Positions 54,344-61,773 of a stretch of 64,000 bases of DNA are shown piece by piece. Numbering within the stretch: the stretch's first letter is position 1; each line of letters opens with the position of its first letter. The stretch comes from SSF26 sp037443945 (GTDB lineage Bacteria > Chloroflexota > Anaerolineae > J102), in the NCBI GenBank assembly GCA_037443945.1, contig JBBINH010000001.1, positions 165,286 through 229,285 of the forward strand, in the 5' to 3' direction. Under the pieces are notes generated by a model. It saw nothing but the letters and a program-made list of their open reading frames with translations, was not told the origin of the DNA and did no database searches. Made by a program: the position numbers and the translations under genes.

Positions 54344-55000
54344 ATGTCCGTCTTCAATCCGAAGGAACGTCATACCCCGGCCGGCCGTATTACCATCGCT
54401 CTATATCGCATCGGCCAGGCCATCAACCATATGCTCCGGCAGCGCGGGGAGGCGCGTCAGCTTTCGCCGGCGCAAATCCAGGCCCTGCTCTTCCTCAAGT
54501 ATGCCCGTCCCGGCGTCCGCACCATCGGCGGCCTGGCCACCCGGCTGGGGGCAACCTATGCCACGGCCAGCGGTGTCGCCGATGCCCTGGAACAAAAGCG
54601 ACTGGCCCGACGCCAACCGCTTGCCACCGACCGCCGCACCGTGACCCTGCAACTCACCGCAACGGGTGAGGCCGAATGTGAATACCTGGAGGACCTCCTC
54701 GATGGCATCGAGTCCGCCATTGCCCGACTTACGCCGGCCGATCAAGAGGTGCTCCTGCGGGCCATGCAGACCATCGTGCGTCATCTCCAGCAGGCCGGCC
54801 ATGTTCAGGTCTACGAAATGTGCTGGGGATGCCAGTTCTTCCGGGCCTATGCTCATCCTGATGACCCGGCCGCACCTCATCATTGCGCCTTTGTGGATGC
54901 GCCGTTGGCCGAGGCACAGACGTACTTCGAATGTCCTGATTTCGTGCCGCTGAGGACGGAAAAGCCGGACGGAAGGCACGAGGAGGTCGTCGGAGGTTAG
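54344..55000 (+). CDS. MarR-family regulator with Cys/His-rich C-terminal tail
   Basis: A 218-residue protein. The winged helix spans about residues 20-140: SPAQIQALLFLKYA, TIGGLATRLGATYATASGVADALEQ and the wing ATDRRTVTLQLT. An unusual tail (about 155-205) has C160, C163, H171, H179/H180, C181 and C197, a pattern that could bind zinc or an iron-sulfur cluster, so redox or metal sensing is likely. The consensus promoter immediately upstream suggests autorepression. The glutaredoxin-like and protoglobin genes downstream may be its targets. Confidence 0.85.
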   Translation: MSVFNPKERHTPAGRITIALYRIGQAINHMLRQRGEARQLSPAQIQALLFLKYARPGVRTIGGLATRLGATYATASGVADALEQKRLARRQPLATDRRTVTLQLTATGEAECEYLEDLLDGIESAIARLTPADQEVLLRAMQTIVRHLQQAGHVQVYEMCWGCQFFRAYAHPDDPAAPHHCAFVDAPLAEAQTYFECPDFVPLRTEKPDGRHEEVVGG

Positions 55001-55035
55001 GGGTTTGAGTTTCTCTCCCTTCTCCGAAGGGTGTC

Positions 55036-55302
55036 ATGAAAGCTCTGGTTCGTCTCGTTCGTGCTGTAGCGCCTGTTCTCCTGGTATGCAGTTGGAGCAC
55101 CGGTCATCTCCATCGCCTGCAACTCGACAGGGACCGCGGCCAGGTCGTCGCCGAAACGGTCTATGACCTTAGCCCGGCCCGATGCACTTTTGATGTCATA
55201 ACCGGCCCCGATGGCAATCTTTACACAGCAACCCAAGACGGCGCCATTTGCCGCCTGTCCGCCATACCCATGTGGTGGCCGTTGATACGACAAGCTCGCT
55301 AG
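55036..55302 (+). pseudogene. Remnant of a soluble sugar (aldose) dehydrogenase
   Basis: An open frame of 88 residues whose middle resembles the C-terminus of PQQ-dependent soluble sugar dehydrogenases: HLHRLQLDRDRGQVV, FDVITGPDGNLYTATQ and GAICRL. The rest of the enzyme (about 300 residues) is missing, so it is most likely a decayed fragment. No SD is obvious before ATG 55036. Could also be a short expressed hypothetical protein. Confidence 0.55.
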
Positions 55303-55324
55303 CCTGTTACGGAGGGTTCTGCCT

Positions 55325-55609
55325 ATGGTCTTACCGCTCATCCTGTACGGAAGCACCGACTGCGATGATACCGAACGAACGCGTCATCATCTGCAAAGGC
55401 TTGGCGTGCCTTTCACCGAAATCAACATCGACCATGACCCGGCGGCCGAACAATTTGTCGTGTTTATCAACCGCGGTTACCGCAGCACGCCCACCCTGGT
55501 CATCGGCAACGGCAAAACCAAGCTGATCCTGACCGAGCCGACCGATGAGGAACTGGATCGGGCACTGGCCCAGGCTGAGGTTATGCTTCACCCGGCTTCG
55601 ACAAGCTAG
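55325..55609 (+). CDS. Glutaredoxin-like protein with single active-site cysteine
   Basis: A 94-residue thioredoxin-fold protein. The N-terminus LILYGSTDCDDTERTR has C13 in a C-x-x-T rather than C-x-x-C context. TPTLVIGNG holds the cis-proline. It resembles mycoredoxin/NrdH-like proteins (VPFTEINIDHDP). Monothiol chemistry, e.g. mixed-disulfide reduction, is suggested. SD GGAGG lies upstream. Sits 44 bp before the protoglobin gene. Confidence 0.85.
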   Translation: MVLPLILYGSTDCDDTERTRHHLQRLGVPFTEINIDHDPAAEQFVVFINRGYRSTPTLVIGNGKTKLILTEPTDEELDRALAQAEVMLHPASTS

Positions 55610-55653
55610 AGGGTTTCCGCTCACTTTACACACACACGGAAAGGAGGTGTACC

Positions 55654-56238
55654 ATGTCCAACATCCCCGGTTATACCTACGGTACCGATCAGGTTGCCCG
55701 TTCTCCCCTCACCGTGGCCGAATTCGAGGGCCTTAAGCAGGCTGTGCTTTTCGGACCGGAAGACGAGAAGTACCTGCGCATGGCCGGCGAGGTCCTGGCC
55801 GATCAGATCGAAGATGTCCTCGATCTGTGGTACGGCTTCGTCGGTTCCCATCCCCATCTCGTGTACTATTTCACCGACGGTCAAGGCAATGCCAATGGCG
55901 ACTATCTGGCGGCCGTGCGCAAGCGCTTCGGTCAGTGGATCCTGGATACCTGCAATCGGCCCTACAACCAGGCCTGGCTCGATTATCAGCACGAAATCGG
56001 CCTGCGCCATCATCGCAGCAAGAAAAACCAGACCGATGGCGTCCAGAGCGTGCCGAATGTAGCGCATCGCTATCTGGTTGCCTTTATTTACCCCATCACG
56101 GCCACGATCAAATCCTTCCTGGCGAAGAAAGGACACAGCGCCGAGGATGTAGAGAAAATGCATCAAGCCTGGTTCAAATCGGTGACCATGCAGGTGGCCC
56201 TGTGGAGCGCACCTTATGTGAAGGAAGGCGATTGGTAA
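55654..56238 (+). CDS. Protoglobin
   Basis: A 194-residue heme protein of the globin-coupled-sensor/protoglobin class, binding O2, CO or NO. The N-terminal IPGYTYG, WYGFVGSHPHLVYYF, YLAAVRKRFGQWILDTCNR and LDYQHEIGLRHHR are nearly the same as in Methanosarcina acetivorans protoglobin as I remember it; the proximal His is H120 (H119 beside it). No signaling domain is attached. The SD AAAGGAGGTG (55640-55649) is near ideal, so expression is probably high. A strong terminator follows. A role in NO or O2 handling with the adjacent glutaredoxin is inference. Confidence 0.96.
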   Translation: MSNIPGYTYGTDQVARSPLTVAEFEGLKQAVLFGPEDEKYLRMAGEVLADQIEDVLDLWYGFVGSHPHLVYYFTDGQGNANGDYLAAVRKRFGQWILDTCNRPYNQAWLDYQHEIGLRHHRSKKNQTDGVQSVPNVAHRYLVAFIYPITATIKSFLAKKGHSAEDVEKMHQAWFKSVTMQVALWSAPYVKEGDW

Positions 56239-56282
56239 AGACGGTGGTACGGTAAGGATTCGTAGAAGCAGGACCGGAGGGG

Positions 56283-56322
56283 CATCGGCGGCGTCGGCGG
56301 CGCTTGACGCCGCCGATGTTTT
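56283..56322 (+). terminator. Intrinsic terminator of the protoglobin gene
   Basis: CATCGGCGGCGTC (56283-56295) and GACGCCGCCGATG (56306-56318) form a perfect 13-bp stem with 10-base loop, followed by TTTT. It separates the gene from the convergent deacetylase gene. Confidence 0.8.
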
Positions 56323-56357
56323 AGCGAGCAGGCTCGCCGGACGACAGGCGTTGGTTT

Positions 56358-57356
56358 CTATTCTTCCCACGGCGCCGTGAGCAACCAGGCCAGTTGCGCC
56401 ACGTCGGTTGTGTTGCGGATGCGGATCCGCTTGAGTTCAAAGGGTTTATCGCTGCTCTGCATGACACCCTGGTGGGTGGTCACGGCACCCCAGTAGTGGG
56501 CCGAACGAAAGACATCGATGACAAGTTGATCGTAGGAACCGGCAGGGTAGGAAAGGATGCGAGGATGCGCGCCGATGTGCGCTTCGATGGTCTCCTTGCT
56601 GCCCAGGGCCTGCCATACGAGATAGTCCAGGTCTTTACCGGCCAGGTTGGGATGGTCGCGGCTGTGGGAGCCGATCTCCATACCGGCTGCCGCCATGGCG
56701 GCCAGTTGCGACCAATCGGCATAGCCCGGCCGGTCCTGGCTGGCAAAATCGGTGATGACAAAGAACGTCGCGATCATGCCTCGCGCCTTCAGCGCCGGGA
56801 AGGCATTGAGGTAGTTGTCTTCGTAGCCGTCATCGAATGTGAGGATGATCGGCTTGGCCGGCAGTTCCGGCCGGCCGGTAGCCAGATAGGACAGAAGGTC
56901 CTTGAGCGCGATGGTGGTGTAACCCTCGGCCTGGAGATAGTCCAGATGGGCGGCGAAAAGCTCCGGCGTTACGGAGAGGTCTGTTCGGTAGATGTCGGCA
57001 TCGGGCGGCGGCGTGGAGATGTAGTGGTACATCAGAATGGGCACGCGCACGCGTCGCAAGACGCCATCGGGCGTGGGACCGGGCGTGGCCGTCGGCGTGG
57101 GGGTAGCGGTCGGCGAGGGTGTGACGGTCGGTGTAGGCGTAACGGTGGGCGTGGCCGTCGGTGTGGGCGAGACCATCGGAGTCGGTGTGGCCGTGGGGGA
57201 AGGCGGCGGTAGGGTGACGAGAGCACCAGACGAGACCGTGACGGCGGCCACCGCATCGGATGTCACCGCTCCGGTGGCGGACCACGAACGGCTACAGGCG
57301 GTCATAGCCGGCAAGAGCATGGCCAGCACGAGCAGACCGAGACGCCGATAGCGCAT
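56358..57356 (-). CDS. Polysaccharide deacetylase (NodB homology domain)
   Basis: A 332-residue secreted/lipid-anchored enzyme. Signal sequence with lipobox (MLLPAMTAC, Cys near 21), then a long linker of Thr-Pro repeats (about 45-95). The catalytic domain shows ILTFDDGYEDN (Asp pair) and EIGSHSRDHPNL (HxxxH metal site); WAWLL-type C-terminal motif is weak. Acts on cell-wall or capsule glycans with N-acetyl groups. Starts 2 bp after the yitJ stop, so co-transcribed. Confidence 0.9.
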   Translation of the reverse strand: MRYRRLGLLVLAMLLPAMTACSRSWSATGAVTSDAVAAVTVSSGALVTLPPPSPTATPTPMVSPTPTATPTVTPTPTVTPSPTATPTPTATPGPTPDGVLRRVRVPILMYHYISTPPPDADIYRTDLSVTPELFAAHLDYLQAEGYTTIALKDLLSYLATGRPELPAKPIILTFDDGYEDNYLNAFPALKARGMIATFFVITDFASQDRPGYADWSQLAAMAAAGMEIGSHSRDHPNLAGKDLDYLVWQALGSKETIEAHIGAHPRILSYPAGSYDQLVIDVFRSAHYWGAVTTHQGVMQSSDKPFELKRIRIRNTTDVAQLAWLLTAPWEE

Positions 57357-57358
57357 GT

Positions 57359-59230
57359 TCAGGCCTTCTCCGCTGTGACCGTGGGGGATGGTTCGAGCAG
57401 ACCTTCCAGAACGGTCGGTATCAGGTGGTACCGACCGAAGGGCGGCATAAAATAGGCTCCTTGCGCCCAGGTCTGCAGATACGCCAGCAAGTCGCGGGCA
57501 ATGGCGATGCCTTCGGCTTCGGGATGGGTGGCAACGGCCATGCGCTCGCGCAGCTCCTGGGGAATGCGGATGCCGGGCACCTCGTGATGCAAGTAATCGG
57601 CATGTCGGCTGCTGGCCAGAGGCAAGAGCCCGGCAATGACTGGCACCGGCAGCGGACCGCCCCAGGCGGCAAAAAACCGTTCGACTGCGGCCGGGTCGAA
57701 GATGGGCTGGGTGAGCAAAAAATCGACCCCCGCCGCCAGCTTGCGTTTGAGCACTTTGATCTCCTGTTCCAGCTCTTCGGCTCCAAGATTGAGCGCAGCG
57801 CCCACGAAGAAATGGGTAGGTTGCCCAATGGATTGGCCGGCCTGGTCTACGCCCCGATTGAACCGTCCGATGACCAGCTCCACCAGGCCCGAAGGGGTCA
57901 CATCGTAATTGTCGGCGGCATCGGGAAAGTCGCCGATGCGGGTGGGATCACCCATTACGATGAAGAGGTTGCGGATATTGAGGGCATGGGCGGCCAACAG
58001 ATCCCCTTGCACCCGTAGCAGATTGCGCCCGCGGGTGGGAAAATGGAGGATGGTTTCCAGACCCAGCCGCGATTGGATGAGAAAGGCAGCGGCCCAGGCA
58101 CTCATGCGCATGCGGGCGCGTGGGTTATCGGCTACGTTGATGGCCGTCACCCCGGCCTGTTGCAACTGCCGGGCATGTTCGAGCAGGCGATTGGGGTCAT
58201 AGCCGCGTGGGGGACTCATCTCCACGGTGATGACAAAGCGCTCGGCCAGTGCTCGGGCCAACTCGGTCGGGACCCGCTCAACGGCGGCGGGAAAGGTGGG
58301 CAGCGGTGTCTCCTCGACCACCTTCACCGCCGTGGGTTGAGGTCGGCTCATGCCGGCCAGGGCGGCCCGCATGGCAGCGATGTGGTGAGGGGTGGTGCCA
58401 CAGCAGCCGCCGATGATGGCAGCGCCGGCCCGTCGCAAGGCTTCGACATAGCCGGCAAAGTAAGTCGGCGAAGAGGGGTAGGCCAGGCGTCCGCCTACCC
58501 GGCCGGGTAGCCCGGCATTGGGCAGGGCCGAAAGGGTCAGCCCCGGCGCGGCGGCGTGCATTCGTTCGATGACACCCACAACGACGGCCGGCCCCACCGA
58601 GCAATTGGCGCCAGCCGCCTCAACCCCGGCCGCCTGCAAGGCGCGGGCCACATCCTCCGGGGTATAGCCCAGCGCCGTGCGTTCTTCTTCGTCAAAGGTC
58701 ATATGGGCGATGATGGGCACATCGCTCAGACGGCGGGCCTCGCCGATGGCCAGAAGCAGTTCGTTCAGATCGCCGAACGTCTCGAAAACGAGCACATCGG
58801 GGCCGGCGGCCAGGATGGCCGTCAGGGTTTCGGCAAAGGCCTGGCGGGCCGTTTCGAGGGCAAGGGGCCCGTAGGGCTGCAGGTATTTGCCCAAAGGCCC
58901 GATGGAAGCGCCGACCAAAACCTGGAGCCGGCCGGCTTCGGCGCGCGCCTCCAGGGCCAGCTCCACCCCACGTCGGGCCATGGCCGTCGCCCGCTCGGCC
59001 AGGCCGAATTCCTCCTGCCGAATGCGATTGGCGCCGAAGGTGTTGCTCTCGATCAAGTCGGCCCCCGCTTCGAGATAGGCGCGATGAATGGCCTTCACCA
59101 CCTCGGGGTGGCTGAGATTGAGGGCCTCGAGCGACTGGTCGAAACCGAAGCCGCGGGCGTAGAGCTCGGTGCCCATGGCACCGTCGGTCAACAAGGTGCC
59201 TGCTTCCAGGCGGGTGAGCAAATCGGTCAT
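57359..59230 (-). CDS. Bifunctional homocysteine S-methyltransferase / methylenetetrahydrofolate reductase (YitJ-like)
   Basis: A 623-residue fusion. The N-terminal half is a Hcy-methyltransferase domain: TLLTDGAMGTELYARG, GANCSVGP (zinc Cys) and GGCCGTTPHHI (zinc Cys pair). The C-terminal half is MTHFR: VITVEMSPPRGYDP, VTAINVADNPRARMRMS, RNLFIVMGDPTR and FLLTQPIFD. Provides methionine from homocysteine using methyl-THF. ATG 59230 gives the expected N-terminus; SD is weak. No corrinoid domain is present. Shares its operon with the deacetylase. Confidence 0.93.
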   Translation of the reverse strand: MTDLLTRLEAGTLLTDGAMGTELYARGFGFDQSLEALNLSHPEVVKAIHRAYLEAGADLIESNTFGANRIRQEEFGLAERATAMARRGVELALEARAEAGRLQVLVGASIGPLGKYLQPYGPLALETARQAFAETLTAILAAGPDVLVFETFGDLNELLLAIGEARRLSDVPIIAHMTFDEEERTALGYTPEDVARALQAAGVEAAGANCSVGPAVVVGVIERMHAAAPGLTLSALPNAGLPGRVGGRLAYPSSPTYFAGYVEALRRAGAAIIGGCCGTTPHHIAAMRAALAGMSRPQPTAVKVVEETPLPTFPAAVERVPTELARALAERFVITVEMSPPRGYDPNRLLEHARQLQQAGVTAINVADNPRARMRMSAWAAAFLIQSRLGLETILHFPTRGRNLLRVQGDLLAAHALNIRNLFIVMGDPTRIGDFPDAADNYDVTPSGLVELVIGRFNRGVDQAGQSIGQPTHFFVGAALNLGAEELEQEIKVLKRKLAAGVDFLLTQPIFDPAAVERFFAAWGGPLPVPVIAGLLPLASSRHADYLHHEVPGIRIPQELRERMAVATHPEAEGIAIARDLLAYLQTWAQGAYFMPPFGRYHLIPTVLEGLLEPSPTVTAEKA

Positions 59231-59378
59231 GATAAGCGTGGAAAAGGGAACGAATCCCGGCATGGCCAACAAGCCCTAGGGGCTACTCGGACCATGCCCC
59301 GGCAAGCACGGCGGTGGAGGAAAGCGATGGCTTGGGGCTATGCCTTTGCCATGCCGGAGACGGCGGGAGATAGACGGT

Positions 59379-59407
59379 ATTATACCCATCGCTCGCACGT
59401 GCGAAAA
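59379..59407 (-). promoter_or_regulatory. Promoter region of yitJ-like gene with 12-bp palindrome
   Basis: On the minus strand TTTTCG (59407-59402), a 17-base spacer and perfect -10 TATAAT (59384-59379). The perfect palindrome TCGCACGTGCGA (59393-59404) covers the -35/spacer junction, suggesting a repressor site. Leader is about 140 bases; no SAM or cobalamin riboswitch is recognised in 59231-59378. Confidence 0.5.
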
Positions 59408-59440
59408 CGCTGCTGCCTTGACCGTCGGCCTCGCTGTCGC

Positions 59441-59468
59441 TTGCGTTTCCGGCTTATCGTGCGATAAT
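59441..59468 (+). promoter_or_regulatory. Possible promoter of the papain-like gene
   Basis: TTGCGT (59441-59446), 16-base spacer, GATAAT (59463-59468), 111 bp before the start at 59580. 59469-59579 appears non-coding. Confidence 0.4.
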
Positions 59469-59579
59469 GAGACATTCGCCAATCCCCTTACGTTTCCGAC
59501 GGTCCCGGGGGCAGAAGGTCCGCCCGGCCGTTTTCGGGAGGCGTCGTTACCGTCATGTTCGCTTATACGAGGAATCGCC

Positions 59580-61436
59580 ATGCCCGGCCCCACATCTCCG
59601 CGCCCGCTCAAAAACATCGCTCCTCTGGAGCGGTTGCAAGGGCTTTCGTCTGCCCATATCGCCGCGCTCAAGCGCTATTGGATCATCAGCCTGCAGGAGT
59701 TTCTGGCCGCGGCCGAGATCCCAGGCGGACGACCGTTTCTGCGCACCCTTCTGGGCGTCGATGAGGCCGGACTGGACACGCTCCTCGAGCGGGCCAATGC
59801 CATCGTCGGCCCCATGCGTGACCGCCGCCGCGAGGAAGAGGAGGCCATGGCGGCCGCTTACGGCACCGGCGCCCTGGAGCCACCCCCCACAGAGCGCGAT
59901 GGCGAGACCTACGAGACGCCTGCTCTGGCCGAGGCGCTCCCGGCCGTCGTGGATTACACCGATCGCTTGCCGCCGCCACGCAATCAAGGCCTGCGCGGGA
60001 CCTGTGTGGCCCATGCGGCTGCAGCCGTGCGCGAGCTGTTGGAGATCGAAGCGAACGCGACCGATCCCAACACTATCGACCTCTCCGAGCAGTTCATTTA
60101 CTGGTGGTGCAAAGAGAAGGACGGTCTCCCCAATGTAAGCGGCACCTATCCCCATCTGGGCCTGGAATGTCTGGCCACGGTTGGCACCGTCGACGAAGCG
60201 CAGTGGCCCTACAACCCTCGGCCGCAACCCAACGACGAGGGCCAGGGACCGCCGCCGGCGGGTGTGCTCGAGGCTGCCGCCCGTTGGCGGCTCAAGCGGG
60301 TTATCCGCCTGGCGCCCAAGGATATCCGCAGCATCAAGACGGCCCTGGCCGACGGCAAGCCCGTCTTGTTCGCCATCCCCGTCTTTCCCTCCTGGTATCA
60401 CAACCGCGTCACCCGTCGCGCCGGCAAGATCAACCTACCCTTTCCCGATGAAAAGGCCAACGGTGCCCATGCCATGGTCATCGTCGGCTATGTGGACGAC
60501 CCCGATGCCCCCGGTGGCGGCTTCTTTCTCATCCGCAACTCGTGGTTACCCTGGGGTTTTGATAATCCCCAGGCGAACGGCTGCGGGGCCATCCCGTACG
60601 AGTTCATCGCCCGTCATAACATGGCTGCCGTGACCGGTGACCGCGCCTCCCGGGCCGATGTCTACATCCGCGATCACGAGGCCGACCGGGGGGAAGTGCC
60701 CAGCACCGGCGTCCGTTGCAATAGCCCCGACCTGTGGCTGCGTCGGCAACCGGATGGTCGTGAGGAGCACGAGATGGCCATGCCCGCCACCGTCAACTGG
60801 CTGTATGTGCGCGGCTGGAACCTGGGACCCGATGTGGCGCATGGCGTCAAGGCCACCCTCTATTGGGCGCCGGCTTCGCCCTCGATCTGGCCGCGGAACT
60901 GGCAGCCCATCGGCGATGTCGCCCTGCCCTCCATAGCCCCCGGCCAGGCCGCCACAGCCGCCCTGGCCTGGACGCCACCCGACGAGGGGCCGTTCTGTTT
61001 CCTGGCCCGTCTCAGTTCGCCCGATGACCCGGTCCAGCACGAGTGGTCGGTGCGAGACGACAACAACATCGCCCAGAAGAACCTGGTGGTCTTGCGCCTG
61101 CCGCCGGGTGGTCAGGCCGGTTTCCGTTTTCGCATGCACGGTTTGCCCGATCGGCTCACCCTCATGGATCTGAGCATTGACCGTCGCGGGTTCCCGCGAG
61201 GCCGTATCGAGCTACGCATGGCTCCGCGCACCGGTTATCGCGGCAGCACCCGTCTGGAAGAGGACGAAGCCCGGCTGACGGCGCTGGCCGTGCAGGCGAC
61301 GGCCGCCGAAGAGGTCGGTTTTACCATCACGGCCGATCCCGCAGCACTGCCCGGCGAGGAGGGCGAGATCGTCCTCACCCAACGGTATGGTAACCTGCTC
61401 GTCGGTCGTCTCGTCGTGCACATTCGTGTCGAGTAG
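59580..61436 (+). CDS. Papain-like (C1A) cysteine peptidase with helix-hairpin-helix N-terminus
   Basis: A 618-residue protein. Residues 12-78 resemble a helix-hairpin-helix/DUF4332-like domain (LERLQGLSSAHIAALKRYW, LGVDEAGLDTLLE). Residues about 120-345 form a papain-type domain: oxyanion Gln and catalytic Cys in NQGLRGTCVAHA (Q136, C142), His in NGAHAMVIVGY (H297), Asn in RNSWLPWGF (N320). Residues 360-618 are beta-rich, CARDB-like (YVRGWNLGPDVAHG). No signal peptide or membrane helix is seen, unlike most bacterial papain-like enzymes. Start at 59580 is set by SD GAGGA. Function is unknown; proteolysis in the cytosol is the simplest reading. Confidence 0.88.
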   Translation: MPGPTSPRPLKNIAPLERLQGLSSAHIAALKRYWIISLQEFLAAAEIPGGRPFLRTLLGVDEAGLDTLLERANAIVGPMRDRRREEEEAMAAAYGTGALEPPPTERDGETYETPALAEALPAVVDYTDRLPPPRNQGLRGTCVAHAAAAVRELLEIEANATDPNTIDLSEQFIYWWCKEKDGLPNVSGTYPHLGLECLATVGTVDEAQWPYNPRPQPNDEGQGPPPAGVLEAAARWRLKRVIRLAPKDIRSIKTALADGKPVLFAIPVFPSWYHNRVTRRAGKINLPFPDEKANGAHAMVIVGYVDDPDAPGGGFFLIRNSWLPWGFDNPQANGCGAIPYEFIARHNMAAVTGDRASRADVYIRDHEADRGEVPSTGVRCNSPDLWLRRQPDGREEHEMAMPATVNWLYVRGWNLGPDVAHGVKATLYWAPASPSIWPRNWQPIGDVALPSIAPGQAATAALAWTPPDEGPFCFLARLSSPDDPVQHEWSVRDDNNIAQKNLVVLRLPPGGQAGFRFRMHGLPDRLTLMDLSIDRRGFPRGRIELRMAPRTGYRGSTRLEEDEARLTALAVQATAAEEVGFTITADPAALPGEEGEIVLTQRYGNLLVGRLVVHIRVE

Positions 61437-61461
61437 CTGCTAAGCCTTTGGCGTCGGCGCT

Positions 61462-61491
61462 TTGACAAAATCCCGATGCTGCCGGTATGAT
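61462..61491 (+). promoter_or_regulatory. Promoter of the carbamoyltransferase locus
   Basis: TTGACA (61462-61467), 18-base spacer, TATGAT (61486-61491). Start point falls near 61498. Confidence 0.65.
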
Positions 61492-61529
61492 CGGGCACCG
61501 TATCCCCTGACGTGAGAGGAAAACCCGCT

Positions 61530-61757
61530 TTGTTCCGTCGGCTCTGGCACGAATGGCTGATTCTGGCCCGCCATATCGGTAGTTTTCAGGCCAGGGTCTT
61601 GATCACCCTGGTCTATTTCACGTTGCTTGTACCTTTTGGCCTGCTTGCGCGTCTTCTGAGCGATCCGCTACAGCACAGGGCCCGGGCCCAAACCACCATG
61701 TGGCGTTCTCGTGCCACCTACGATCGCGATCTCGCACACGCCCGCCGGCAGGGCTAA
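61530..61757 (+). CDS. Small membrane protein of carbamoyltransferase loci
   Basis: Encodes 75 residues from TTG 61530 (SD GAGAGGA, spacing 9); a GTG at 61512 would add 6 residues but lacks an SD. The N-terminal helix region HEWLILARHIGSFQARVLIT is followed by a hydrophobic segment (LVYFTLLVPFGLLARLL) and a basic tail ending RDLAHARRQG. I recall similar proteins just upstream of NodU/CmcH-type carbamoyltransferases. It overlaps none of the next gene (16-bp gap). Function unknown. Confidence 0.75.
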   Translation: MFRRLWHEWLILARHIGSFQARVLITLVYFTLLVPFGLLARLLSDPLQHRARAQTTMWRSRATYDRDLAHARRQG

Positions 61758-61773
61758 GGGGACCGAGTTGGCC

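Noticed and set aside
57060..57230. Tandem Thr-Pro coding repeat considered as a DNA repeat array or CRISPR
   Set aside because: It is a low-complexity linker in the deacetylase, with no constant repeat/spacer pattern; no CRISPR array was found anywhere in the window.
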